Below, piece by piece: positions 7,494 through 17,037 of a DNA stretch of 64,000 bases. How positions within the stretch are numbered: position 1 is the first letter of the stretch; each line of letters opens with the position of its first letter. This stretch comes from CAISOG01 sp044375625 (lineage in GTDB: Bacteria > Pseudomonadota > Alphaproteobacteria > CAISOG01). The notes beneath the pieces were generated by a model. That model did not search any database. It saw nothing but the letters and a program-made list of their open reading frames with translations, and was not told where the DNA came from. Where the stretch lies: the NCBI GenBank assembly GCA_044375625.1, contig JBILMH010000002.1, forward strand, positions 1-64,000. The letters are read 5' to 3'. Position numbers and translations under genes: made by a program.

Positions 7494-9415
7494 GCTAAAT
7501 CAGTTTTGCTTTGCTGGGCTTCGGAGGGGGCAGCGGTGTTCGATTCCACCTGCTGCCGCCACATTTTGGCATAGGCACCGTTGGCGGCCAACAGCTCCGC
7601 GTGGCGACCCTGCTCCACCACCTGCCCCTGGTTCAGCACCAGAATCTGATCGGCGTCGATGATGGTGGACAGGCGGTGCGCGATGATCAGGGTGGTGCGG
7701 TTGGCGGCCAGCTCATGCAGGCGCGCCTGAATCTCCTTCTCCGTCAGGGTGTCGAGGGAGGAGGTAGCCTCATCCAAAATCAAAATGCGCGGGTTTTTCA
7801 GCAGCATTCGGGCGATTCCCACCCGCTGCTTCTCACCCCCCGACAGTTTCAGGCCGCGTTCGCCCACCATCGTGTCATAACCTTCGGGCAGGCTGTCGAT
7901 AAAGCGATCCAGCTGGGCAAAGCGGGCGGCCTCTATCACCGCCTCACGCGGGGTGTCGGGGCGGCCATAGGCCAGGTTGTAATACAGGGTGTCGTTAAAC
8001 AGCACCGTATCCTGCGGCACCACCCCAATCTGCTGCCGCAAGCTGTGTTGGTCGATTTCGCGAATATCCTGGCCATCAATGCGGATATGGCCGCCGGTGA
8101 TGTCATAGAAACGGAACAGCAGGCGGGCAATGGTGCTTTTGCCGCTGCCACTTGCCCCCACAATCGCCAGGGTTTTGCCGCCTGGGATGGTAAAGCTGAC
8201 ATCCTGCAGCACGGGGCGGCGGGCATCGTAATGGAAGGTGACATGCTCAAAGGCGACCCCCCCATCTTGCAGCTGTAGGGGGGTGGCATTGTCCGTATCG
8301 GCCACATCCTGCACCTCATTTTGCAGGCTGAACATCTGTTCAATATCAATCAGCGATTGCTTAATCTGGCGATAGGCAAAGCCCAAGAAGTTAAGGGGCA
8401 GGTACAGTTGCAACAAATAGGCATTGACCAGCACGAAATCGCCCACCGTCATTTGCTGGCGAAAAATGCCGCGCGCCGCCAACCACATAATCAGCGTCAT
8501 GCCAACCGCAATGATAGCGGCCTGGCCAAAATTGAGCATAGAAAGGCTAAGCTGGCTGCGGGTGGCGGCCTCCTCATACTGGGCGGCAACACGATCAAAC
8601 CGCGCAACCTCATGCGCTTCGTTGCTGAAATACTTGACGGTTTCATAGTTCAGCAGGCTGTCCACCGCCTTACTGCTGGCCTCGCCCGCCAATCGGTTCA
8701 TATCGCGGCGAAAACGGGTGCGCCATTCGGTGATGGCAATGGTAAAGACGATATAGCTGATAATCGTTACCAGGGTAATGATGGCAAAGGTTATGCCTGT
8801 GGTTGCCCACAAAATGGCGGTCACCATCAACAATTCCAACACGGTGGGCAGGATGTTCATCAGCATAAAGGTGACCAGAAATTCCATCCCCTCCCGCCCG
8901 CGCTCCAAAGCGCGGCTCAGGTTGCCCATCTGGCGGTTCAGGTGAAAGCTTAAGGACAGTTGGTGCAGGTGGTGAAAGGTTTTGCCCATTGCATGGCGCG
9001 CCGCCCGTTGCGTTACCCGCACGAACAAACTGTCGCGCAGCTCACTAAAGCCGCTGGTCAGCGCCCGCATTAGTCCATACAAAACAATCAGCCCGATGAC
9101 GGCCATGCTAGCGGTAACCTCAGGCTCTTGCTTAGCGGCCAAATCATGAATGCTGTTGAGATGATCGACAGCGGCACGGAACAACAGGGGTATCGCAACC
9201 CCCGCCAATTTGGCCAATATCAGGAAGCCAAGGGCGCCCCAGACCCGCTGGCGAATTCTTAACCCCGTATCGTCAATGCCCCGCCCCCACAACAGCGGGA
9301 TAACGGCCGCCAAGGCCTGGCGATGATAGCGCGATTCGGCACTGCCAGGGCGGCTGGCAGCTGCAGCGGGGTTGGCGGTGGAGGGGGGGCTGGCAGCGGA
9401 AGGAGGGGGTCGCAT
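7490..9415 (-). CDS. ABC exporter, Atm1 / heavy-metal-tolerance type (fused permease-ATPase)
   Basis: 641 residues. A Pro/Ala-rich N-terminal tail (1-30) is followed by a six-segment type I exporter domain (about 55-360) and a nucleotide-binding domain. The latter has Walker A GASGSGKST near residue 425, signature LSGGEKQR, Walker B ILILDEATSSLD and H-loop IAHRLSTI. The motif NYETVKYFSNE in the membrane half is characteristic of Atm1/HMT1 half-transporters, which export glutathione-linked sulphur or metal compounds from the cytoplasm and support Fe-S cluster metabolism in mitochondria. It works as a homodimer. The rnd gene follows with a four-base overlap. The usual family length is about 600, so the N-terminal tail is somewhat long. 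Confidence 0.93.
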   Translation of the reverse strand: MRPPPSAASPPSTANPAAAASRPGSAESRYHRQALAAVIPLLWGRGIDDTGLRIRQRVWGALGFLILAKLAGVAIPLLFRAAVDHLNSIHDLAAKQEPEVTASMAVIGLIVLYGLMRALTSGFSELRDSLFVRVTQRAARHAMGKTFHHLHQLSLSFHLNRQMGNLSRALERGREGMEFLVTFMLMNILPTVLELLMVTAILWATTGITFAIITLVTIISYIVFTIAITEWRTRFRRDMNRLAGEASSKAVDSLLNYETVKYFSNEAHEVARFDRVAAQYEEAATRSQLSLSMLNFGQAAIIAVGMTLIMWLAARGIFRQQMTVGDFVLVNAYLLQLYLPLNFLGFAYRQIKQSLIDIEQMFSLQNEVQDVADTDNATPLQLQDGGVAFEHVTFHYDARRPVLQDVSFTIPGGKTLAIVGASGSGKSTIARLLFRFYDITGGHIRIDGQDIREIDQHSLRQQIGVVPQDTVLFNDTLYYNLAYGRPDTPREAVIEAARFAQLDRFIDSLPEGYDTMVGERGLKLSGGEKQRVGIARMLLKNPRILILDEATSSLDTLTEKEIQARLHELAANRTTLIIAHRLSTIIDADQILVLNQGQVVEQGRHAELLAANGAYAKMWRQQVESNTAAPSEAQQSKTDLA

Positions 9416-9846
9416 CAGGGAAAGGCTTTGGGGTGGTGGATAATCAGAAAAACGGTTACTGCAAAAAACCGCAGGGCAAGCCTGTCTATATTCTTAAGGT
9501 GCGACCACCCCAATGCCAAGGGGGATGGTGGGGGAATTGAGAAGAGTAAAGATAGAAACCGCAGCGCCGTCATTTCCGCGCAGGCGGAAATCCATCGACT
9601 GTACCCGCGCCACCCAGTCTTTCCGCCTCATGGATCCCCGCCTACGCGGGGATGACAACCTGTATAGTTTTGTTTTTTTTAGTTTTTTTGGGTTTTATGC
9701 GACTCCATTCCCTCCAACCCTATGGCAGTGTTTTCTTGTTTGATTTTTTCCAGGGTATTAACACGTAATTTACAATATTAAGATAAAATACCTCGATAAA
9801 ATGCTCTTTTTTGCGTAATCAATGCGAAAGAGCAGGGGGTTTTGAC
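9416..9846. other. 431 bp non-coding interval with one palindromic element
   Basis: Divergent interval between the Atm1-type transporter gene (leftward) and the hydrolase-like gene (rightward). It holds palindromic element D (9566-9659), a T-rich stretch near 9665-9695 and an AT-rich stretch near 9755-9795 that may hold the promoter of the rightward gene. No convincing -35/-10 pair, RNA gene or protein gene was seen. Confidence 0.6.
9566..9659. repeat. two-hairpin palindromic element, copy D
   Basis: About 94 bp, starting GCCGTCATTTCCGCGCAGG and ending CTACGCGGGGATGACAAC, with two stable stems. It belongs to the same family as copies A-C near the flagellin genes, 8 kb away, but its central 25 bases differ completely. 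This shows that the hairpin ends are the conserved part. Confidence 0.78.
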
Positions 9847-10617
9847 ATGAACCGTCAGTCGGTGTTTTTTAGCTTCAGCGGCTTTCAATGCAAGCTGCAA
9901 TTCGCCGCGCAGCAGTTGCGAAAAGCGATTGAGAGCAGCGTTTCCCAGCATCGAATCGACCCCAGGCAGATCATTGAAATTCAGGGGCAGGTGGTGGAGG
10001 AGAAGGCGGATGCCCCCACCCTGTACAGTTGGATCAGGCCGCACCGTATCCGCGACTATACCGAGGATGGAAGGCTGTATCGGGTTGATCTGACGCGCCC
10101 CTCCACTATCAAAAAGTTTCAGGGTCTGGGGCGGCAGGCGGCGGCGCAGATGCAGGCCAAGGTGCCCACCCTGAATCAGGTCGATAGGGTGGTAATTTTC
10201 TGCTATTCCCAGGGGGCGTTGGTGGCGATGGAGTCGGTTAAGCGATTGTTTTGGGATAAAAAGCACGGCTGGACAAAGGAAATTTTGGTTTTCAGCTTTG
10301 CGGGAACCACCGCGCTGCCGCCATCTCGGCTGAAAAGCTATGCCGCTAAGCCTCTACCCCCCGCCTGCGTCGGCCAAGTCGGGCTGACCATCGTCAATTT
10401 TTTTGATCCGCGTGATGAGATTATTCCGCCCTGGCACCATGACCGCACGACCCGCGAATGGTCGGCAACGGGGACGAAAGTTATCAATTGCCCATCGGAG
10501 ATTGCAACCGCCAAACCGCCCTTCCACGGCATGTATGTGCCGCATGTCGAACACGCGCTGGTGATGTTGGCGGGTTGGGGGTATCGACGATGGAGGCCAA
10601 AATTGTTGGCGGGCTGA
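9847..10617 (+). CDS. alpha/beta-hydrolase-like protein with CYSQG elbow
   Basis: 256 residues from ATG 9847, chosen because GGGGG lies 7 bases upstream. Features consistent with an alpha/beta hydrolase are: a strand then nucleophile elbow RVVIFCYSQGALVAME near residue 120, an acidic DPRDEI segment near 185, and a late histidine in PHVEHAL near 235. The elbow is C-x-S-x-G instead of the usual G-x-S-x-G. It has no signal peptide, so it is probably cytoplasmic. The substrate cannot be inferred; class 3 lipase or DUF-type hydrolase relatives are possible. It stands alone, with the convergent ccmG-like gene 39 bp downstream. Confidence 0.6.
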   Translation: MNRQSVFFSFSGFQCKLQFAAQQLRKAIESSVSQHRIDPRQIIEIQGQVVEEKADAPTLYSWIRPHRIRDYTEDGRLYRVDLTRPSTIKKFQGLGRQAAAQMQAKVPTLNQVDRVVIFCYSQGALVAMESVKRLFWDKKHGWTKEILVFSFAGTTALPPSRLKSYAAKPLPPACVGQVGLTIVNFFDPRDEIIPPWHHDRTTREWSATGTKVINCPSEIATAKPPFHGMYVPHVEHALVMLAGWGYRRWRPKLLAG

Positions 10618-10656
10618 AATTTAGCAAAATTACCCGCCGCCCAAGGCAGATATGTC

Positions 10657-11295
10657 TTAAGGCGCTTTATCTTTTTGCAGGGCTTTAAGCAGGGGCATAA
10701 TTTTGCCCTGCAAATGGCCAAGGGTGATGGGCCCCTTCAGACGATACTCAATGACCCCATTGCGGCTAATCACAAAGGTTTCGGGCACATTAACCGCGCC
10801 CAGGGCGATGCCACCCTGGCCATGGCTATCCAACACCACGGTTGAATAGGGGTTGCCCAGGCGCGCCAAATAGCTGGCAATGCGGTCGCCCGTGTCGCGA
10901 TAGGCCACACCAATGATCGCCACATCGGGCAATTCCTTATGAATGGTCAGCAGGTTGGGATGTTCCAATTCACAGGTGGCGCACCAGCTGGCAAAAAAAT
11001 TGACGATGGCCACCTGTCCCCGCACCGATTCCAACGAAAAATCACCGCTTATCTTGACCGCTGGATTCTTGACAGGTTTTTGAGGGATGCTGTCACGATT
11101 GGCCAGCACGGGCAGGGTAATGTTGGGGGCGGTGGCAATGACCGCGCCGCCCTCTACAGGGCGATTGTGATGGCGCAGACCCAGCCAAAGCCCAATCAGC
11201 AAAAGGGCAATAACCAGCAGGGGCAGCAGGCGACAAAGCCGCGTATTCCTGCGGTTCCATCGTTGCACAACAGCGAACAGGGGGCGAATGGTCAT
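10657..11295 (-). CDS. thiol:disulfide interchange protein, CcmG/DsbE type
   Basis: 212 residues. A membrane anchor at about 22-41 is followed by a periplasmic thioredoxin fold with the active site WCATC (C105, C108). A cis-proline region (NVPETFVI) and the conserved tail GVIEYRLKGPIT are typical of CcmG/DsbE, which reduces apocytochrome c cysteines before haem attachment. The usual length is about 180; the linker between anchor and fold is longer here. No other cytochrome c maturation gene is adjacent, whereas ccmG often sits among ccmF and ccmH, so a more general TlpA-like role is possible. Confidence 0.82.
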   Translation of the reverse strand: MTIRPLFAVVQRWNRRNTRLCRLLPLLVIALLLIGLWLGLRHHNRPVEGGAVIATAPNITLPVLANRDSIPQKPVKNPAVKISGDFSLESVRGQVAIVNFFASWCATCELEHPNLLTIHKELPDVAIIGVAYRDTGDRIASYLARLGNPYSTVVLDSHGQGGIALGAVNVPETFVISRNGVIEYRLKGPITLGHLQGKIMPLLKALQKDKAP

Positions 11296-11524
11296 GACAA
11301 AACTTTGCGCCGAACGGCGGCGTTGGTCAATTGTGTTGGCACTTCATTTTAGAAGATGGGGTTAGAAGATGGAGCGCACTCAGTTTGCCCACCCCCAAAA
11401 AAGTTCAGAAATTGCCCAAAGCATTTTGAAAAAAAGCACATAAGGCTTTACGCGGCGGGGAAAATTTTTTAGCGTTAGTTCTCCCTGTTCCCCAATCTTT
11501 TCCTTTTTTACCGAGTCCTTTGCA

Positions 11525-12862
11525 ATGACAATTCCAGAATCCGATCAAAACGGCCAATCCAAAGCCAGCGAAACGCAAAAACCCATCAAAAAATATGAGA
11601 TAGAAGAAGAGATTGATTGGAAAAGCCTGCCGGATGAGGAGGTTGTGGCGCGCGCCTATGAACGGCTGGAAAAGGGGCGGCCAGAGGTTGCGACTGTAGG
11701 TTTCCGCACCCTGTTGGATAGGGATGCTAAGCATCCCCAGGGGTTGTTGGGCATGGCCGATACCGCACTGGCAACGGGCAGCAATGATGCGGCTGAGATT
11801 TTTGCCCGCCGCGCCTATGAGCAGGATCCCGAAAATCCCAAAGTTGTGCATGCCTTGGTTAAGGCATCGGCCAGGGTGGGTTCGGTGATGGTCAACAATA
11901 GCCAATTGGATCAGGGGGCAGAAAAATTAACCTTTGCCCTGGATCTGTTGGTTCAGGATCGTGAAAACCAGGAACTGTTGGCCATGTGCTTTGCCGATTT
12001 GGCGCGCGCCCTTAAGCCGATTGATGAGCTGAAGGCGGTTGAGGCCGCCCGGGTTGCCAGCGCGCTGTACCCTGAGGAGGGGCGCTTGCGCAACATGCTG
12101 GAGGGGTTGTTGGAGTCAACAAGCGCCCCATCCAAGCTGGTCGATTACACCATGGTGATTCAAGAGGATGAACGGCCGGAGCTGGTGTTACTGACCGCGC
12201 AACCCAACATCGGCAATATGTACCTGCGATCCATTATGCATGCCCTAACCGGTTTGCCCGATCGACCCATGTGCTATTCCTATTGGGGTACCGAACATGA
12301 TATCCATTTGCCGCATCTGACGGTTGACCTGAACCGTGGTGGTATGGGCAGCCATTATACCCAGGCCACCAGTGCCAACATGCGGATTCTAAAGGCTTTT
12401 GACGTGCGCTATGTCATTGTTACCGCCGATTTGCCAATGGCAATTGCGGCCTATGACAACGCGGTGGCCAATGATTTGCGGGTGGATCCAGCCTTATTGG
12501 CGGTTGCCACCCTGCCAGATGATCAGCGGTTGGATCTGACCCTGAAACTGCGGGCGCCATGGTTGTTGCAATTTGTTAGCGGGTGGAAAAAAGCGGTTAA
12601 GGATTATGATCTTAATCCGTTTTGGTTTAAGGCCGAATTGCTGCTGGGCGTCGATGGCCAACGCCCGATTATTGATGCGATCTGCCGCCATTTTGAAATG
12701 GATGAGGTGACCGAGGAGGCGAAGGAAAATATCATCGCCGCCAACCAAGAACTGTTTGATAAAGAACGGCAAAAGCTGGCCAAATTCTATCAACACCGCC
12801 TAACCGCTGATCAGCAAGCCTGGGTCGACAGCCTAAAACCCTGCTTCCCAGAGGCGTTTTAG
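11525..12862 (+). CDS. TPR protein with degenerate sulfotransferase-like C-terminal domain
   Basis: 445 residues without signal peptide. Residues about 40-190 form tetratricopeptide-like helical repeats (VVARAYERLEKGRPEVA, GMADTALATGSNDAAE, ALDLLVQD). From about 215 a sulfotransferase-like domain follows. TAQPNIGNMYLRSIMHALTG matches the position of the 5'-phosphosulfate loop (usually PKSGTTYLR), and DVRYVIVTADLPMAIAAYDN matches the 3'-phosphate motif (usually vRdPrda..Sy). Key PAPS-binding residues (Lys/Ser/Gly-Thr and Arg) appear replaced. Catalysis by standard chemistry is therefore doubtful; the assignment is by pattern only. It is a single gene, with a DUF898 gene after 37 bp that may share its transcript. 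Confidence 0.6.
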   Translation: MTIPESDQNGQSKASETQKPIKKYEIEEEIDWKSLPDEEVVARAYERLEKGRPEVATVGFRTLLDRDAKHPQGLLGMADTALATGSNDAAEIFARRAYEQDPENPKVVHALVKASARVGSVMVNNSQLDQGAEKLTFALDLLVQDRENQELLAMCFADLARALKPIDELKAVEAARVASALYPEEGRLRNMLEGLLESTSAPSKLVDYTMVIQEDERPELVLLTAQPNIGNMYLRSIMHALTGLPDRPMCYSYWGTEHDIHLPHLTVDLNRGGMGSHYTQATSANMRILKAFDVRYVIVTADLPMAIAAYDNAVANDLRVDPALLAVATLPDDQRLDLTLKLRAPWLLQFVSGWKKAVKDYDLNPFWFKAELLLGVDGQRPIIDAICRHFEMDEVTEEAKENIIAANQELFDKERQKLAKFYQHRLTADQQAWVDSLKPCFPEAF

Positions 12863-12899
12863 GGTCAATTTTTAACAGTTTTTGCAGCAGGATTTTATC

Positions 12900-13841
12900 A
12901 TGGCAACCGTACAATACCACGGCAGCTTGGGCAAAATTTATGGGATTTGGTTAAGCAATCTGTTGCTAACTATCGTGACCCTTGGGATTTATGGTTTTTG
13001 GGGACGCAAACGGATGCGCCAGTATCTGGCCAGCCAGGTCACACTGAATGGTGACCCGATGGAGTATCAGGGCACGGTGGCGGAGCATGTTATCGGCACA
13101 ATCAAATATTTGGTGGCGATTGGGTTGCTGTATTGGGTGAATCTGCAGATATTTCCTCAGGAGATAAAGGAAATATCTGCACAACCAACCCTTTCAACCA
13201 AAGAGTTTATAGGATCAATTGTTTTAAACTTGGTCTACATTTATATAGTAAGCATCTTCATCTTCACCTCCCGCTGCTATCGAATCAATCGGGTTACCTG
13301 GCGTGGTGTCTATCATCGTTTGGATGGCAATATGTGGCGATATGCTTTTTTGCGTCTGTATGCTTTGTTAGGCAAATTTTTTACTTTAGGATTGTTGGCA
13401 CCCCGTCTGGATACCAAGTGGGCAAGTTGGACCTATAGTAGGTTATCTTTTGGTAATCATACGGCACATCTTTTGCCCTATTCCCCCAGCAAACAGTTAC
13501 GCCGAACCAACCTGGTTACCATTTTGTTGGCGCTTCCAACATTATTTGCCTCACGCCTTTGGTATCACGCCGCTTTTTACCGTGAGTTTTTAGGCCATAT
13601 CACGGTTGCAGGCGTTTTGGTTGATAGTAGCCGCATTACGAGCGGACGTTTAATCAGCTTGCTTATGGGCAATGCGGCCTTGCAAATTTTCTCTCTTGGC
13701 TTGGCACAACCAATCGTTATTGATCGAAGCCTGCGTTGGTTGACCGAAAACATTACATTTGACGGTGAGCTGGCCAATGATATAGGCAGTAGCCCACGCC
13801 TAAGCCTAAGTAGTGAGATGCCTCCGTTCTTCATCGCCTAG
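12900..13841 (+). CDS. DUF898 (YjgN-like) membrane protein
   Basis: 313 residues from ATG 12900 (CAGCAGGA upstream). It begins with the family hallmark: a soluble edge YHGSLGKIYGIWLSN followed by a membrane segment ending TLGIYGFWGRKRMRQYL, then further segments near 70-90, 100-125, 160-180 and later. The motif of an aromatic-rich loop after each segment (GIYGFWGR) is typical of DUF898. The function of the family is unknown. It lies in the inner membrane. The 3' end converges on the slt gene. Slightly more AT-rich than its neighbours in the middle. Confidence 0.82.
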   Translation: MATVQYHGSLGKIYGIWLSNLLLTIVTLGIYGFWGRKRMRQYLASQVTLNGDPMEYQGTVAEHVIGTIKYLVAIGLLYWVNLQIFPQEIKEISAQPTLSTKEFIGSIVLNLVYIYIVSIFIFTSRCYRINRVTWRGVYHRLDGNMWRYAFLRLYALLGKFFTLGLLAPRLDTKWASWTYSRLSFGNHTAHLLPYSPSKQLRRTNLVTILLALPTLFASRLWYHAAFYREFLGHITVAGVLVDSSRITSGRLISLLMGNAALQIFSLGLAQPIVIDRSLRWLTENITFDGELANDIGSSPRLSLSSEMPPFFIA

Positions 13842-13876
13842 GCGGGTGATGGCGGCTTCTCTGGCTGGGGGGTGCC

Positions 13877-15910
13877 CTACCAGCAACTGACAGGGCACCA
13901 GCCGCTGGCCTTTAACTGCTCATCAGGAATCTTTTGACCGGTGGAGCGCAGGCGGTGGCGATACACCTCAATCCCCTCAGACACGCGCTGAACATAGCCA
14001 CGGGTTTCGCGAAACGGGATGCTTTCGATCCAGATAAGGGGATCGACGCCAGGTTGGCGGGGGTCGCCATATTTCTCCGCCCATCCCTGCGCACGATTGG
14101 GCCCGGCGTTATAGGCTGCAAAGGTCATCAGATAGGAATTGTTGAATTTGGTCAGCACGCTGCGAGCATAAAAGGTGCCAACCATCATGTTATAGGCCGG
14201 ATCGGTAGTTAAGCGGTTCAGGGTAAAGCGTTGCCGCATGGCCTTGGCGGTATCCTGGGCTGTTTGCGGCATCAGCTGCATCAGGCCGCGGGCGCCCGCG
14301 CTGCTTAAGGCATCAACCTGAAACCCGCTTTCTTGGCGGATGATGGCCAACACCAGTGAGGGTTCAACCAGGCCATTGGATGGCACCTGAAGCAGGGGAT
14401 AGCCTGAATCAATCAACGTCACCTGATCCCGCATTGCATGGCGGGCAATTTTGACGGCGGTGGCGGGGCGTTTGGCCTTCATGGCCATTTCTGCGACGGC
14501 GGTAAAGGCGCCAGGCTCCTCCGTGGTATCGGCAATGCGTAACAGAAATGGTTCGATGTCATTGGCGTGGCCATAACGCGCCAACAGGTTGGCGGTTTCC
14601 ACCATGGGATCCTTCATAAAGGTGGTTTTGGCTTCACCAGCCAATTTGGGATCGCTAAACCATGGTGAGGCGTTAGCGGCTACCACCCCCGCCCGTCGTA
14701 AAGATTTAAAGGCAAGCTGACCGTAAAAGGTGGTGGGATATTTGGCCGCCTCCTGCCACAAAGTATTGGCGCGGCCAAAGTCGTTGGCTGTTTCCGCCGC
14801 ACGCGCCGCCCAATAGGCCGCCTTAGAGCGGGTGTTGGGGTGATAGGAATTGCCCAACAAGGTTTGGAAGTGATCCCAAGCGCGGCTGGGCTGATTCAGC
14901 TTGACCAGCGCCAACCACCCTGCCAGCTGTTCGGCATCAGTCCAATTGTTGTCCGACGGCTTAAGCCCATGTTTGGACGCCAATTCATAGGCGCGGACGT
15001 TATCACCCGCCAACATGGCGCGGCGAGCCTGAATTTCCCGCTCCCCCCACCATTTGTCGGGAAAATCGGTGGGCGGGGTGGTCAGCAAAATGCGTTGGGC
15101 ATCGGCATCGCGATCGTTTTTGCGCAACCATCGGGTGCGTTCATACAACAGGCCGTTGTTGGCCTGCTGATCGCTGCTTAGGCGCAACAGCGCCCCATCA
15201 ATATCCTTAAGCCCGTCAATCATTTTCAATCGCGCCTCAGCAATCGGGCTATAGTTGGCGGGCACTCGTTTCAAAATGCGGCGGGCGGCGGTGGGGTTAT
15301 TTTCCCCCAACAACCGCTCCACCCGCGCCTGATGATCGCTGCTGTCCAACAATTGCCCATAGCGTTCCAAAAACTCATTTTCCCCCTGCTGTGGCCAATT
15401 GTGGGTGTACCAGGCGTTGCGCGCCACCTGCACCGCATCATCCTGTTTGCCCAGGCTGTAAAGGCTTTTGATATATAGGGTGGTGCCGTTGGGAGTTTGC
15501 GGCGGGTGGCGGGAAAACCAGTTGGCCACCAGACGGTCATCGCCCACCAGATACAGCGACTGCTCAGCCTTAAGTTCCAGCGATTTTTGCTGAGGCCAAT
15601 CGGGATGCTTGGCGATAAAATCGCTAACCTCATCAAAATCAGCCGCATAACCATTACTGACTAAGCGTTTCCATTTCAGATAACGAATCATTTTTTGGTC
15701 ATTTAACTGACGTTCTGCTGCCTTGGCCCATTCCCAACGACCGCTATCAATCGCGTCAAGCCCCCGCAAAAAGGGGTCGCCGCCCTGATCCGCCAGCTTT
15801 GATTGCGTCCTATTGTTGGAATTGGCGACGGCGGAATGGGTGGTCGCGGTTGAAAAGGCCAAAAAGGTGCCAATAAACAGCCCAAACAGAAAATTGGCGG
15901 TTTTGTGCAT
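13877..15910 (-). CDS. slt: soluble lytic murein transglycosylase
   Basis: 677 residues from ATG 15910, which gives a clean signal peptide (MHKTANFLFGLFIGTFLAFS) and has AAGGG upstream; a longer reading frame starting at 15964 would bury it. A long superhelical alpha-domain (about 60-480) precedes the C-terminal lysozyme-like domain. That domain carries the catalytic Glu in IIRQESGF, then SSAGARGLMQLMPQTA and AAYNAGPNR. It cleaves peptidoglycan strands with formation of 1,6-anhydro ends in the periplasm. The gene is monocistronic; dapA is divergent 165 bp away. An 8 bp inverted repeat spans its stop codon. Confidence 0.94.
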   Translation of the reverse strand: MHKTANFLFGLFIGTFLAFSTATTHSAVANSNNRTQSKLADQGGDPFLRGLDAIDSGRWEWAKAAERQLNDQKMIRYLKWKRLVSNGYAADFDEVSDFIAKHPDWPQQKSLELKAEQSLYLVGDDRLVANWFSRHPPQTPNGTTLYIKSLYSLGKQDDAVQVARNAWYTHNWPQQGENEFLERYGQLLDSSDHQARVERLLGENNPTAARRILKRVPANYSPIAEARLKMIDGLKDIDGALLRLSSDQQANNGLLYERTRWLRKNDRDADAQRILLTTPPTDFPDKWWGEREIQARRAMLAGDNVRAYELASKHGLKPSDNNWTDAEQLAGWLALVKLNQPSRAWDHFQTLLGNSYHPNTRSKAAYWAARAAETANDFGRANTLWQEAAKYPTTFYGQLAFKSLRRAGVVAANASPWFSDPKLAGEAKTTFMKDPMVETANLLARYGHANDIEPFLLRIADTTEEPGAFTAVAEMAMKAKRPATAVKIARHAMRDQVTLIDSGYPLLQVPSNGLVEPSLVLAIIRQESGFQVDALSSAGARGLMQLMPQTAQDTAKAMRQRFTLNRLTTDPAYNMMVGTFYARSVLTKFNNSYLMTFAAYNAGPNRAQGWAEKYGDPRQPGVDPLIWIESIPFRETRGYVQRVSEGIEVYRHRLRSTGQKIPDEQLKASGWCPVSCW

Positions 15911-16074
15911 CACCCATAGCCCTTTCGCATAACCAAATTGAAACAAATCCCTAGCAGAATACAATTCTACAGAGTAGCCTTGTCATCGCCGCTCTTCATA
16001 AAGCACCCGTTGGGGCGTCCTCTGAAGACGCGACATTTGTTAACAGTTATGCACGTTTGAACAGGTAAAACAAC

Positions 16075-17037
16075 ATGGCCACAGGTTTGGGAAACCCACC
16101 GCCCTTTTGTGGGGTTACCACCGCGCTGATTACCCCCTTTCGCGATGGCCATATGGATTTGCCCGCACTGGAAAAATTGGTGGACTGGCAGATTGTTGAG
16201 GGAATTCACGGCCTGGTGGTGGCGGGATCGACGGGGGAATCCCTGTCACTGAGTGAGGCGGAACGCGATAACCTGCTGCATAGCGCGCTGCAAGCGGCGG
16301 GGGGAAGAGTGCCTGTTATCGCGGGCACGGGATCCAGCGATACGGCCACCGCAATCCGTCTAACTCAGGCAGCGGAAAAAAGGGGCGCATCGGCTGCCCT
16401 GGTGGTAACACCCGCCTACAATAAACCAAGTCAGGAGGGGTTGTATCAGCATTTTCGGGCGATTCATGATGCCAGCAGCCTGCCGATTATCCTGTATGAC
16501 GTGCCTGGCCGTACAGCAGTGCAGCTGGCGGTGGAAACCGTCGCGCGCCTGGCAGAGCTGCCAAGGGTGATTGGGATTAAGGATGCCAACGACAATTTGG
16601 CCAGGCCTTTGCAGTTGCGGCTGGCAACCCGTCCCGATTTTTTGTTGCTGGGGGGTGAAAATCAGACGGCCTTAGCTTTTCTGGCGCAGGGGGGGCAGGG
16701 GTGGATTTCGGTGACCAGCAATGTTGCGCCGCGCCTGTGCGCCCAGTTGTACAACGGTTGGACGGCGTTGCAGGCCGGGCAGGGGGATTGGGAGCTGTTG
16801 AATCGCCTAAATCTTGCGCTATTACCGCTCAGCGATGCGCTCTTTCTGGAATCCAATCCGGCACCTACCAAACACGCCCTTAGCCTGTTGGGGCTTTGTC
16901 GGGATGAATTGCGCCTGCCTCTGGTATCGGTATCATCAAAAACGGCCGATACCTTGGCAAAGGTTTTGGCAAATCTTTTCGATGATAATCAATGGGATGA
17001 GCAAGAGGGGGGGCGGCGGTCGTCTAAACAGCAATGA
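16075..17037 (+). CDS. dapA: 4-hydroxy-tetrahydrodipicolinate synthase
   Basis: 320 residues. TIM-barrel enzyme condensing pyruvate with aspartate semialdehyde, the first step specific to lysine and diaminopimelate. Visible residues: GSTGES loop (51-56), catalytic Tyr141 in YDVPGRT with Arg146, and Schiff-base Lys169 in VIGIKDAN. About 25 residues longer than the common 292-295, mostly a Gln/Gly/Arg-rich tail. The stop overlaps the smpB start by four bases, a pairing often seen in alphaproteobacteria. The product would be used by the DapL aminotransferase encoded at 39301-40530. Confidence 0.96.
   Translation: MATGLGNPPPFCGVTTALITPFRDGHMDLPALEKLVDWQIVEGIHGLVVAGSTGESLSLSEAERDNLLHSALQAAGGRVPVIAGTGSSDTATAIRLTQAAEKRGASAALVVTPAYNKPSQEGLYQHFRAIHDASSLPIILYDVPGRTAVQLAVETVARLAELPRVIGIKDANDNLARPLQLRLATRPDFLLLGGENQTALAFLAQGGQGWISVTSNVAPRLCAQLYNGWTALQAGQGDWELLNRLNLALLPLSDALFLESNPAPTKHALSLLGLCRDELRLPLVSVSSKTADTLAKVLANLFDDNQWDEQEGGRRSSKQQ

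Noticed and set aside
7511..8278. 255-residue ORF on the plus strand
   Set aside because: Antisense shadow of the Atm1-type ATPase domain; no domain or start signal.
13871..13899. 8 bp inverted repeat GGTGCCCT...AGGGCACC at the slt stop codon as terminator
   Set aside because: No T-run on either strand follows the stem, so it does not meet the criteria for an intrinsic terminator; kept only as a note.
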